A stretch of 5,913 nt of DNA. Origin: Candidatus Igneacidithiobacillus taiwanensis. Lineage in GTDB: Bacteria > Pseudomonadota > Gammaproteobacteria > Acidithiobacillales > Acidithiobacillaceae. This document shows, in pieces, positions 1 through 5,622 of this stretch (positions within the stretch are counted from its first letter, which is position 1; each line of letters starts with the position of its first letter). Where the stretch lies: the NCBI GenBank assembly GCA_002341825.1, contig DDOU01000092.1, positions 1,069 to 6,981 of the forward strand, read 5' to 3'. Both the position numbers and the translations under genes were made by a program. The notes below the pieces were generated by a model. The model was not told the DNA's origin. It saw only the letters and a program-made list of their open reading frames with translations, and ran no database searches.

Positions 1-521
1 GGAAACAGACTGCGTAGCCGCCCGAGTTGCCGGTATTCCGGGCGAAAATGGTGGCCCCATTGCGCCACACAATGGGCCTCGTCAATGGCAAAGAGGCTAA
101 TGCTAAGCTCCCGCAGCAAGCGCAGGGTACGCTCCTGCAACAGCCGCTCTGGGGCGCAGTAGAGGATGCGGAGCTGGCCGGCGCGCAGATTTTCGTCGAT
201 AGACTCCTGCTCGGCAGAGCTGGCACCCGAATGCAGGGCGGCTGCAGCAACCCCGCGTTTGCGCAGGGCCTGGACCTGATCCTCCATGAGCGCGATGAGG
301 GGGGAAACGATCACTGCCGTGCCCGGTAGGGTCAGGGCAGGAATCTGATAACACAAGGACTTGCCACCGCCGGTGGGCATCAGCACCAGGGCATCCCCGC
401 CCTGCAGCAGGTGCGCAATGATGGCATCTTGGGGTGGGCGGAAATCCCGAAAGCCGAAGACTTGGGTGAGGATGTGCCGCGCCTGGGCGAAGCGCTGCTC
501 AGGGGAGGAAACGGGCGTCAC
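1..521 (-). CDS. recQ: ATP-dependent DNA helicase RecQ, N-terminal part (3' end beyond left edge)
   Basis: RecQ is a superfamily 2 helicase that unwinds DNA 3'-5' in recombination and replication-fork repair in the cytoplasm. About 173 residues are visible. In order they show the RecQ motif 0 (GFRDFRPPQ, about residues 23-31), the Walker A motif (MPTGGGKSLCYQIPAL, about 48-63), motif Ia (VSPLIALMEDQV), the CAPERLL stretch, and the DEAH box followed by the aromatic-rich loop (DEAHCVAQWGHHFRPEY). The rest of the helicase core, the zinc/winged-helix region and any HRDC domain lie outside the window. The start is GTG at 519-521. It is the first usable start after an in-frame stop near 567, and the next ATG falls inside motif I. 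It overlaps the 3' end of the membrane-protein gene by 23 bp, with only a weak AAG-type ribosome site inside that gene, so translation is probably coupled. One oddity is that the aromatic-loop sequence reads GHHFR where E. coli RecQ has GHDFR. Confidence 0.95.
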   Translation of the reverse strand, partial: MTPVSSPEQRFAQARHILTQVFGFRDFRPPQDAIIAHLLQGGDALVLMPTGGGKSLCYQIPALTLPGTAVIVSPLIALMEDQVQALRKRGVAAAALHSGASSAEQESIDENLRAGQLRILYCAPERLLQERTLRLLRELSISLFAIDEAHCVAQWGHHFRPEYRQLGRLRSLF

Positions 522-1320
522 CTTCGGCTCGCTTGAGGTTGGCAGCCGCCAGGAGGATACAGCTATTCATCCAGATTGCGATCGGGAACAGCAGCAGCAA
601 GAGGAGGAGCGTGAACGCAATTGCCAGTGCCGGGGCGTGGGCGGCATTTGCACCCAACAACAGACCGGCAAGCACGGCAATAACGAGAAAGAATACGAAG
701 AGCACGATACCGCAGACCAATCCGACCAGGAGAGGAAAAAAAAGCCAAGGCAGACGATCCCCAAAAAGACGCAGCGCGCCGCGTAAAGCTTCTCGCGGAG
801 AGTCGCCATAGGCCGCAAACAGGGCAAAAGCATACTGGAAAAAAGAGCTAACGAGAAAACTGACAAGAATAGAGATCCACAGCCGCGGTTGTTCTATGAC
901 CCGTATGACTGCCGCCGGATCATTGGGATGTGCCGTCATGGCGAGATAGCCGCTGCTTTGCAGCAGCAAAACGCCAAGAATTGCCGGCACAAGCGCTAGC
1001 AACCAGGCATCGCGTTGTTGCAGGCTCCACAAGCTAGACAAGAAATCAGCGCTTTGGCCGGCACTGCGCAGGGCAATTACCCGGAAGAAACCGATGATCA
1101 GCACATTGATCCAAATATTATCGAGAATCATCCAAAGTAGGTGCAACGACGGCGCTTGCGCGACGAGAATCCCGAGGGGTAGCATCCCTAGCAGTGCCAC
1201 CAGACCAGTAACCAGCAGGCTGAAGCAGAGGGGCCAGAAATGGGTGCGCAGAATCAGCCAAGCGCCAGAAAAAATTTGGGCAACGGGGTAGCGAGTGGGC
1301 TGGAATAAGGCTTCAGGCAT
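499..1320 (-). CDS. polytopic inner-membrane protein of unknown function
   Basis: This 273-residue protein is strongly hydrophobic and I do not recognise it with certainty. By eye it has about six membrane segments, near residues 29-54, 61-84, 105-126, 147-170, 190-222 and 230-258. A short polar N-terminus precedes them and a basic tail (NLKRAEGDARF) follows. A run of seven leucines lies near 238-244. The layout, with an aromatic GAWLILRTHFW stretch before the first helix, resembles uncharacterised BPSS1780/YciC-like membrane families. That is a resemblance only. The ATG at 1318-1320 was chosen over the in-frame extension to 1383 because it overlaps the apaH stop by 8 bp (ATGCCTGA), which is typical of coupled genes, and the extension would read 63 bp further into apaH. 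An AGGA lies about 12 nt upstream. The 3' end overlaps recQ. An 8-base A/T homopolymer (736-743) encodes the LFF within LPWLFFPLL. Confidence 0.75.
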   Translation of the reverse strand: MPEALFQPTRYPVAQIFSGAWLILRTHFWPLCFSLLVTGLVALLGMLPLGILVAQAPSLHLLWMILDNIWINVLIIGFFRVIALRSAGQSADFLSSLWSLQQRDAWLLALVPAILGVLLLQSSGYLAMTAHPNDPAAVIRVIEQPRLWISILVSFLVSSFFQYAFALFAAYGDSPREALRGALRLFGDRLPWLFFPLLVGLVCGIVLFVFFLVIAVLAGLLLGANAAHAPALAIAFTLLLLLLLFPIAIWMNSCILLAAANLKRAEGDARFLP

Positions 1321-2173
1321 GGGCAGCAATATCCTGTTGGTTAGGCGTAAGGAGGGAGCCGAGGGAGGCGGCCCGGCAGTCAATTTGGGTCAAGGCAATG
1401 GGGTGTTGATCGATGCGTGCTGCCGTCAGTTGACGACCCCAAACGCAGCCCGAGTCGAGGGCCAGCAGCCGTTCCTCCACGCGCAGGCCCTGGGTGGCCC
1501 AATGGCCGCATACGATGGCGCCCTCGTCCTGATGGGCAAAATAGCGCTGGTGCCAGGGCAGAAAGCTGGCGTCTGGCGCCTCGTTGGTCCAGGCATAATA
1601 GCCGTCCTCGCGTACCCAGCGGGCGCGGGTGAAGACGGCAACGCGAAAGCGCTGGGCATCGTCCTCGTTACGACAGTCCTGCCAGCGATGCGGGGCCTCG
1701 GCCTCCCAGAGACGTCGTAGGAAAGCCTTCCAATTTTTGCCGCGTAAGGCCTGCTGCAGTGTCTCGGCATGCCCGGCGGCATCGGCCGGCGACCAGTCGG
1801 CATCGAGCGCTGCATGTACCATCAGCCAGGGCAGTTCGACGTCTTGGTACAAAAAAGGGCGCTCGCGTAGCCATTGAAAGTACTCGTCGGCGCGGCGGTC
1901 AGCCAAAAGGGCCGCGAGGGTATCGCTCTTTTTTGCTTTGGCAATACCCGCCCAGCGGCTAATCGCATAGAGATCGTGATTGCCGAGCACCAAGCGCAAG
2001 GCATCCTGCTCATCGTAGGCCCAGGCCAAGGTAGCTTGGCTTTGCGCGCCGCGATTGATCACGTCGCCGGCAAACCACAACTCACGGTACTCCCCAAGCG
2101 CCGACAACAACGCCTGCAGGGCCGTGAAGCACCCCTGCACATCACCAATGGCGTAGGTTCCCTTACTTGCCAT
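1313..2173 (-). CDS. apaH: symmetrical bis(5'-nucleosyl)-tetraphosphatase (Ap4A hydrolase)
   Basis: ApaH cleaves diadenosine tetraphosphate symmetrically to two ADP. This clears stress-linked Np4N nucleotides and, in E. coli, controls Np4 caps on RNA. The 286-residue protein is close to the 280 aa of E. coli ApaH and carries the metallophosphatase motifs in order: GDVQGC (10-15), GDVINRG (36-42), GNHD (64-67), a metal-ligand-type His at 120 (MVHA), GHW (223-225) and DSGCVWG (240-246). The first motif has Gln where E. coli has His (GDVHGC); GD-x-QGC is a common variant among ApaH proteins. The HAGI/GDLVNRGP consensus positions are HAAL and GDVINRGA here. The ATG at 2171-2173 was chosen because it gives the normal N-terminus, with TYAIGD right after it, and lies 2 bp after the stop of the upstream DsrE-like gene. 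A TTG at 2179 is an alternative adding two codons. The ribosome site is weak (AGGTG about 16 nt upstream), so coupling to the preceding gene is likely. Confidence 0.95.
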   Translation of the reverse strand: MASKGTYAIGDVQGCFTALQALLSALGEYRELWFAGDVINRGAQSQATLAWAYDEQDALRLVLGNHDLYAISRWAGIAKAKKSDTLAALLADRRADEYFQWLRERPFLYQDVELPWLMVHAALDADWSPADAAGHAETLQQALRGKNWKAFLRRLWEAEAPHRWQDCRNEDDAQRFRVAVFTRARWVREDGYYAWTNEAPDASFLPWHQRYFAHQDEGAIVCGHWATQGLRVEERLLALDSGCVWGRQLTAARIDQHPIALTQIDCRAASLGSLLTPNQQDIAAHA

Positions 2174-2175
2174 GT

Positions 2176-2526
2176 TCAAAAACTGATCACCTGATCACTG
2201 GCCTTCATGCTGCGCACGAGAGTCGCCATATTGCCAATCTTTACTCCGGGGAGGAAGGGCCCGGGATTGCTGCCGGGTTGCACAATAGCCAGGATCTCGC
2301 CCTGCAATTCGCGAATTTCTGCCAATAGATCTTGGTGTACCGGATGGGTGACGCTGGCCTCCTGGCGCAACACGGCAACGGCCTCCTCCACAAAGAAGAC
2401 ACTCACCGCAATTTCGTCGGCCAACGCGGCAATGGCCGTGCGCAGGGCGTGCAACACCGGAGCGCCCTCGCTGCCGGGAGCACTGCGAATCATCACCGTC
2501 CAATGGATTTTTTCCTCGTTCTGCAT
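2176..2526 (-). CDS. DsrE/TusD-like small protein lacking cysteine
   Basis: This 116-residue soluble protein resembles the DsrE/DsrF/TusD sulfur-relay fold. It has an N-terminal strand plus loop plus helix (VMIRSAPGSEGAPVLHALRTA), a second strand typed as VSVFFVEEAV (the family has HEVxxVFFxxDGV), and a C-terminal pattern G..N..LVRSM.ASDQVISF, which matches the family ending (GLxxLxxxxxxxDRVVxF). Active TusD/DsrE proteins carry persulfide on a conserved cysteine. This protein has no cysteine at all, so it cannot carry sulfur in that way and may be a structural subunit, a regulator or a repurposed paralogue. The ATG at 2524-2526 is preceded by GGTGAG at a 7-nt spacing. A GTG four codons upstream is possible, while longer forms up to 2718 would run across the divergent promoter region. 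It is the first gene of the leftward operon with apaH. The family assignment rests on pattern recognition and is moderately sure. Confidence 0.72.
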   Translation of the reverse strand: MQNEEKIHWTVMIRSAPGSEGAPVLHALRTAIAALADEIAVSVFFVEEAVAVLRQEASVTHPVHQDLLAEIRELQGEILAIVQPGSNPGPFLPGVKIGNMATLVRSMKASDQVISF

Positions 2527-2533
2527 TTGTGTA

Positions 2534-2539
2534 CTCACC
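2534..2539 (-). promoter_or_regulatory. ribosome binding site of the DsrE-like gene
   Basis: GGTGAG on the minus strand lies 7 nt before the ATG at 2526. It supports this start over the longer in-frame alternatives. Confidence 0.6.
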
Positions 2540-2543
2540 GTCG

Positions 2544-2561
2544 CCCCGCATGGATGCGGAG
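2544..2561 (-). promoter_or_regulatory. leader hairpin just upstream of the DsrE-like gene's ribosome site
   Basis: In minus-strand RNA, CUCCGCA and UGCGGGG can pair as a 7-bp stem (one G-U pair) around a UCCA loop. At DNA level the core is a perfect CCGCAT/ATGCGG inverted repeat at 2546-2559. The stem ends 4 nt before the GGTGAG ribosome site, so it could modulate ribosome access or act as a small protein-binding palindrome. There is no U-tract, so it is not a terminator. Function is inferred from position only. Confidence 0.4.
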
Positions 2562-2590
2562 AGCGCCATGACCGTAGCCCATATCCTCCC

Positions 2591-2619
2591 AGTGTAGCAG
2601 AAGGGCGCCGCAAAGTTGC
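2591..2619 (-). promoter_or_regulatory. candidate promoter for the leftward DsrE-like/apaH/recQ operon
   Basis: On the minus strand TGCTACACT gives an extended -10 element (TG-N-TACACT, hexamer at 2591-2596). The hexamer expected 17 nt upstream (2614-2619, GCAACT) is a poor -35 match. A weak -35 with an extended -10 fits an activator-dependent or moderately strong sigma70-type promoter. The predicted start near 2584 would give a leader of roughly 58 nt. An inverted repeat covers the -35 region. Confidence 0.42.
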
Positions 2620-2632
2620 CCAAGCGCAACTT
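2613..2632. repeat. perfect 7-bp inverted repeat, possible operator
   Basis: AAGTTGC and GCAACTT are separated by the 6-base spacer CCAAGC, a 20-bp dyad in the divergent intergenic region. It lies over the -35 region of the leftward promoter and about 26 bp upstream of the rightward -35 candidate. That is a suitable place for a dimeric regulator controlling one or both operons. No regulator is identified, and a chance repeat cannot be excluded. Confidence 0.45.
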
Positions 2633-2657
2633 GCTTTACTCGAACATTCTCGCTCCG

Positions 2658-2686
2658 TGGTCATAACGGTGGAAAATAGGTACACT
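2658..2686 (+). promoter_or_regulatory. candidate sigma70-type promoter for secB-gpsA-kinase-regulator
   Basis: TGGTCA (2658-2663; 4 of 6 bases match TTGACA) and TACACT (2681-2686; 4 of 6 match TATAAT) are separated by exactly 17 bp. Transcription would start near 2693, giving a leader of about 30 nt before secB. The AAGGG at 2711-2715, 8 nt before the secB ATG, is the probable ribosome site. Confidence 0.5.
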
Positions 2687-2723
2687 CGACGCGAGTTTTT
2701 AACCACCACAAAGGGCATTACCC

Positions 2724-3176
2724 ATGGCAGATATGCAAGAACCGGTTTTCATGATCGAGCGGATCTACGTCAAGGACCTCTCCTTCGAATCTCCCAACGC
2801 GCCGCAGAGCTTCACCATGACCGAAGCGCCATCGGTGGATGTCGGGCTCAACACCGAAACCCACGAGGTCCCCGGCGTGTCGGATCTCGTCGAGGTGGTA
2901 TTGACCGTTACCGTTAACGCCAAAAGTGCCGATAGCACGTATTTTGCCGTGGAAGTGCAGCAAGCCGGCCTATTCCGCATGCAGAACATCCCCGAAGAGC
3001 ATCAGCCGGTGCTGCTCGCCGTACATTGTCCGACCATTCTCTTTCCCTATGCCCGTGAGGCGGTAGCGGATTTGGTGGGGCGCGGCGGTTTCCAGCCTCT
3101 GCACCTGCACCCGGTGAACTTCGAGGCCCTCTATCAACAGGCGCAACTCGAGCAGAGTCAGCACACCACGCAGTAA
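2724..3176 (+). CDS. secB: protein-export chaperone SecB
   Basis: SecB is a cytoplasmic homotetrameric chaperone that keeps precursor proteins unfolded and delivers them to SecA for export through SecYEG. At 150 residues it is close to the E. coli length (155). The family landmarks are clear: IERIYVKDLSFESPNAP near residues 10-26, EVVLTVTVNAK in the middle, FAVEVQQAGLF, CPTILFPYAREAVADLVGRGGF and the HPVNFEALY ending. The ATG at 2724 has AAGGG 8 nt upstream. The next Met codons (residues 4 and 10) would trim only non-conserved residues, so they remain possible. It is the first gene of the rightward operon and lies only 1 nt from gpsA. The secB-gpsA neighbourhood is a familiar one in Gammaproteobacteria, where grxC often precedes secB; grxC is absent here. 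Confidence 0.97.
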   Translation: MADMQEPVFMIERIYVKDLSFESPNAPQSFTMTEAPSVDVGLNTETHEVPGVSDLVEVVLTVTVNAKSADSTYFAVEVQQAGLFRMQNIPEEHQPVLLAVHCPTILFPYAREAVADLVGRGGFQPLHLHPVNFEALYQQAQLEQSQHTTQ

Positions 3177-3177
3177 G

Positions 3178-4158
3178 ATGCCGAAGCGGACGGTGCTTGG
3201 GGCCGGTCATTGGGGCGTGGCCCTCGCCGTTACCTTAGCGCGTCGCGGCGAAGCGGTCTGCCTGTGGGGCCGCGCCTTGCAGCCGGCCGGTCCCCGGTCG
3301 GTGCTGCCGCACTTTCCTGATGTTCCCGTACCCCCTACGCTTTCCCTGAGCTGTGCCTGGGAAGAAGCCCTGGACGATGCCGCCGAACTGGTCATTGCCG
3401 TCCCCAGCCATGGGGTGCGCGAGCTTCTTGCCAGGCTTCCTGCCTGCCTGCCCCGTTCCGTTCCCATTACCCTCACCAGTAAGGGGCTCGAGCGCGATAC
3501 CCAGGCTCGTCTCGACGAGATTTTGGCGGAGCAGTTGCCGGGGCGCCCCTGGGGGGTGCTCTCGGGTCCGAGTTTTGCCAGCGACCTCGTCGCCGGGCGA
3601 CCCCTGGCCATGACCCTGGCCAGCCACTTTCCCGACTATCTGGCGATGCAAGTGCCAGCCTGGCGCTCCGAACAGCTGCGCATTTATCCCAGCACCGACG
3701 TGGCCGGGGTGTGCCTGGCGGGCGCCATCAAAAACGTCTTGGCCATCGCTGCTGGTATCTCCGATGGCTTGGGGTATGGCGACAGCGCCCGTGCGGCCCT
3801 GATCACCCGCGGTTTGGCGGAGTTGCGTCGCTTGGGGGTGGCATTGGGTGGCCAGGCAGACACCTTCGTTGGGCTGGCAGGGGCGGGCGATTTGATTCTT
3901 ACTGCGAGCAGTGATCTCTCTCGCAATCGCCGCTTTGGCCTCGGCATTGGTGCGGGAAAGCCGGTCGAGCAGGTGCTCCGCGAATTGGGGGAAGAGGTGG
4001 AAGGTTGGCGCAGCAGCCATGCCCTCTATCATCTGGCCGAAGAAAAAGGGATCGAGATGCCGATTGTGCGCGAAGTGTACCGGGTACTGTACGAAGGACG
4101 TTCGGCGCGCGCGGCCTCGGCAGCGCTGATGCAGCGCGGCTTGGCCGAGGCCGACTGA
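3178..4158 (+). CDS. gpsA: glycerol-3-phosphate dehydrogenase [NAD(P)+]
   Basis: GpsA reduces dihydroxyacetone phosphate to sn-glycerol 3-phosphate, the backbone for phospholipid synthesis, in the cytoplasm. At 326 residues it is of normal family length. The N-terminal Rossmann fold shows GAGHWG (8-13), followed by VIAVPSHGVR, TSKGLE (100-105) and LSGPSFA (128-134). The C-terminal helical domain holds GAIKNV with the catalytic Lys185, then GYGDSARAALITRGLAE, GLAGAGDL (232-239) and SRNRRFG (248-254), and ends with EVEGW and GIEMPI. The nucleotide loop reads GAGHWGVAL where the family usually has GAG(S/A)WGTAL. The ATG begins 1 nt after the secB stop and the usual beta strand (KRTVLGAG) follows directly. 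No strong ribosome site is visible, which suggests coupling to secB. The TGA stop abuts the ATG of the kinase gene. Confidence 0.97.
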   Translation: MPKRTVLGAGHWGVALAVTLARRGEAVCLWGRALQPAGPRSVLPHFPDVPVPPTLSLSCAWEEALDDAAELVIAVPSHGVRELLARLPACLPRSVPITLTSKGLERDTQARLDEILAEQLPGRPWGVLSGPSFASDLVAGRPLAMTLASHFPDYLAMQVPAWRSEQLRIYPSTDVAGVCLAGAIKNVLAIAAGISDGLGYGDSARAALITRGLAELRRLGVALGGQADTFVGLAGAGDLILTASSDLSRNRRFGLGIGAGKPVEQVLRELGEEVEGWRSSHALYHLAEEKGIEMPIVREVYRVLYEGRSARAASAALMQRGLAEAD

Positions 4159-5622
4159 ATGGCCATGCTTGGTTTGCCGAAAGACGACAGCTCGCCGTCG
4201 CGGCGAATTCCTTTCGCCCCCTTTCGTACCATTGGCATCCTTTTGGTGCAGTTTGTGGTCTTTGCCCTGCTCCTGCTGGGCGTGCTCTTGGTGCATACCA
4301 ATCAGGACTTGAGCACCCTGAAGACCTACACCGCCAATATGATCCGCATCGCCGAGATCAATCGCGACTGCAGCGAGGCGTGGAAGCAGCATGGTGCCGC
4401 GGCAGCGATGCAGGTCTTGGCCGTCGATCTACAACACCTACCCCCAGATTTTGCCGCCGCCGGCGAACAACCGCAGTTGCGTCGTCTGCAGGCCCTGGCA
4501 GCGCGAGGTAATCCTGCCGATCTCCCCCAGGTCTTTGCCGATCTCAGCGCCTGGAATCTCGCTGCCCATCTCCATGGGCGTGGACTCGTCCTCGCCGCTG
4601 GCCACGATTCCCGTTACACCCTCATCGGCTCCGTGATCGCCTTGGTGGCGTTCATGATCTTTGTCATCGTCACCCTGATCTTTTTTCGCACCCGTATTCT
4701 GAGTCCCCTGCGTCGTTTGCAGGGGGCCATGTACTCCCTCGAACTCGGGGCTTTTCAGCGCGTCGACGAGGGCCGGGCGGACCCCGGAATCACGCCGCTC
4801 TTGCGCTATTACAATCAGATGGTTGGTCGTTTGGAAGAACTCGAACACCAACGCCGTCGCTATCTGCAGGACTTGCAGCGAGAAGTGCACGAGGCGGCCA
4901 GTACCCTGATGGCGCAGCAGGCGGCCATGGCGCGCTCCGAGCGCATGGCGGCCGTAGGTGAGGCGGCGGCCGCCTTTGCCCACGAGCTGCGCAATCCCTT
5001 GGCAGGCTTGCAGGTAGGCTGCGCCAATCTTCGGCGGGAAATTACCGACGGCGAGCTCGACGCTCGTCTGGCCCTCATGGAAGAGGAATTGCGGCGGGTG
5101 AGTCGCCTGCTCGACCAGCAGCTGCGCGGCGCGCGCCACGCGCACGAGTCGGGACAGTGGGTGCAGCCGGGGGAAGTGATCGAGGCATTGCTCAATCTGC
5201 TGCGCTATCAACTGCCGCCAGAAATTTCCTTGCGTTTTGATGTAGATGCGCAGTTGGGGCCGTGTATGTTGCCGGTCGACCAGCTCCGTCAGGCGTTGCT
5301 CAACCTGGTGCTCAATGCGCGCCAGGCCCTCGACGACCGGCCGGGAGAAATTCTCGTGGAACTTCGGCGTCGCGATGATGGTCGCATAAGCCTGCAGGTG
5401 GCCGATAGTGGCCCGGGTTTCCCGCCCACCCTGTTGCGCGACGGAATCCGCCCCTTCGCTACTGGCCGGGAGCAGGGTACTGGCCTCGGACTTGCCATGG
5501 TGCGGCGCTTCGTGCGCAGTCTTGGGGGGGAAGTCAAACTCGCCAATCGGCCCCAGGGCGGGGCCACGGTTACCCTGCTCATCCCCTGTCCGCCGCCCCT
5601 AGAGGAGTCAACGCATGGGTGA
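4159..5622 (+). CDS. membrane sensor histidine kinase, HAMP/HisKA/HATPase (NtrB/ZraS-like)
   Basis: This 487-residue kinase phosphorylates itself and passes phosphate to the regulator encoded just downstream. Transmembrane helix 1 is at about 25-45. A periplasmic sensor of about 108 residues (46-153) follows, probably helical, with one cysteine (C71) and no recognised ligand motif. Helix 2 is at about 154-176, and a HAMP-like linker (177-230, starting with the R.ILSPLRRL type) leads into a charged coiled coil (225-265). The catalytic part has the H-box AFAHELRNPLAGL with phospho-acceptor His275, the N-box LLNLVLNARQAL (N386), G1 VADSGPGFP (414-422), F-box IRPF (430-433) and G2 GTGLGLA (440-446). 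All catalytic residues look intact. The H-box and C-terminal boxes resemble kinases that partner NtrC-type regulators. The ATG follows the gpsA TGA with no gap. The stimulus is unknown; the envelope neighbours secB and gpsA suggest, but do not show, envelope or metabolic sensing. Confidence 0.95.
   Translation: MAMLGLPKDDSSPSRRIPFAPFRTIGILLVQFVVFALLLLGVLLVHTNQDLSTLKTYTANMIRIAEINRDCSEAWKQHGAAAAMQVLAVDLQHLPPDFAAAGEQPQLRRLQALAARGNPADLPQVFADLSAWNLAAHLHGRGLVLAAGHDSRYTLIGSVIALVAFMIFVIVTLIFFRTRILSPLRRLQGAMYSLELGAFQRVDEGRADPGITPLLRYYNQMVGRLEELEHQRRRYLQDLQREVHEAASTLMAQQAAMARSERMAAVGEAAAAFAHELRNPLAGLQVGCANLRREITDGELDARLALMEEELRRVSRLLDQQLRGARHAHESGQWVQPGEVIEALLNLLRYQLPPEISLRFDVDAQLGPCMLPVDQLRQALLNLVLNARQALDDRPGEILVELRRRDDGRISLQVADSGPGFPPTLLRDGIRPFATGREQGTGLGLAMVRRFVRSLGGEVKLANRPQGGATVTLLIPCPPPLEESTHG
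5601..5607 (+). promoter_or_regulatory. ribosome binding site of the response regulator gene
   Basis: AGAGGAG lies 7 nt before the ATG at 5615, inside the end of the kinase gene. It is the best Shine-Dalgarno match in the right-hand operon, and suggests that the regulator is made efficiently relative to the poorly marked gpsA and kinase starts. Confidence 0.75.

Noticed and set aside
361..811. Plus-strand open frames opposite recQ and the membrane protein
   Set aside because: Basic, Gln/Lys/Arg-rich translations antisense to hydrophobic coding sequence; no ribosome site or domain.
1321..1383. Upstream extension of the membrane-protein gene into apaH
   Set aside because: The 21 extra residues are polar and proline-rich, and would need a 71-bp overlap with apaH; the 8-bp overlap start is more natural.
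2684..2700. Short hairpin (ACTCG/CGAGT) followed by T's, like a small terminator
   Set aside because: The stem is only 5 bp with a 3-base loop, and it lies at the predicted secB start site where a rightward terminator makes no sense; probably chance.
2527..2718. N-terminal extension of the DsrE-like gene up to 2718
   Set aside because: The extra 64 residues have the arginine/serine/cysteine-rich look of non-coding sequence, cross both candidate promoters, and lack family similarity; a good ribosome site precedes the internal ATG at 2526.
3235..4392. Long open frame of 385 codons on the minus strand
   Set aside because: It is antisense to gpsA and the kinase start, both unmistakable genes; its translation is rich in Gln, Gly and His in the way of an antisense shadow in GC-rich DNA.
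4438..5211. Long open frame of 257 codons antisense to the kinase
   Set aside because: It overlaps the intact kinase core and its translation has no recognisable domain.
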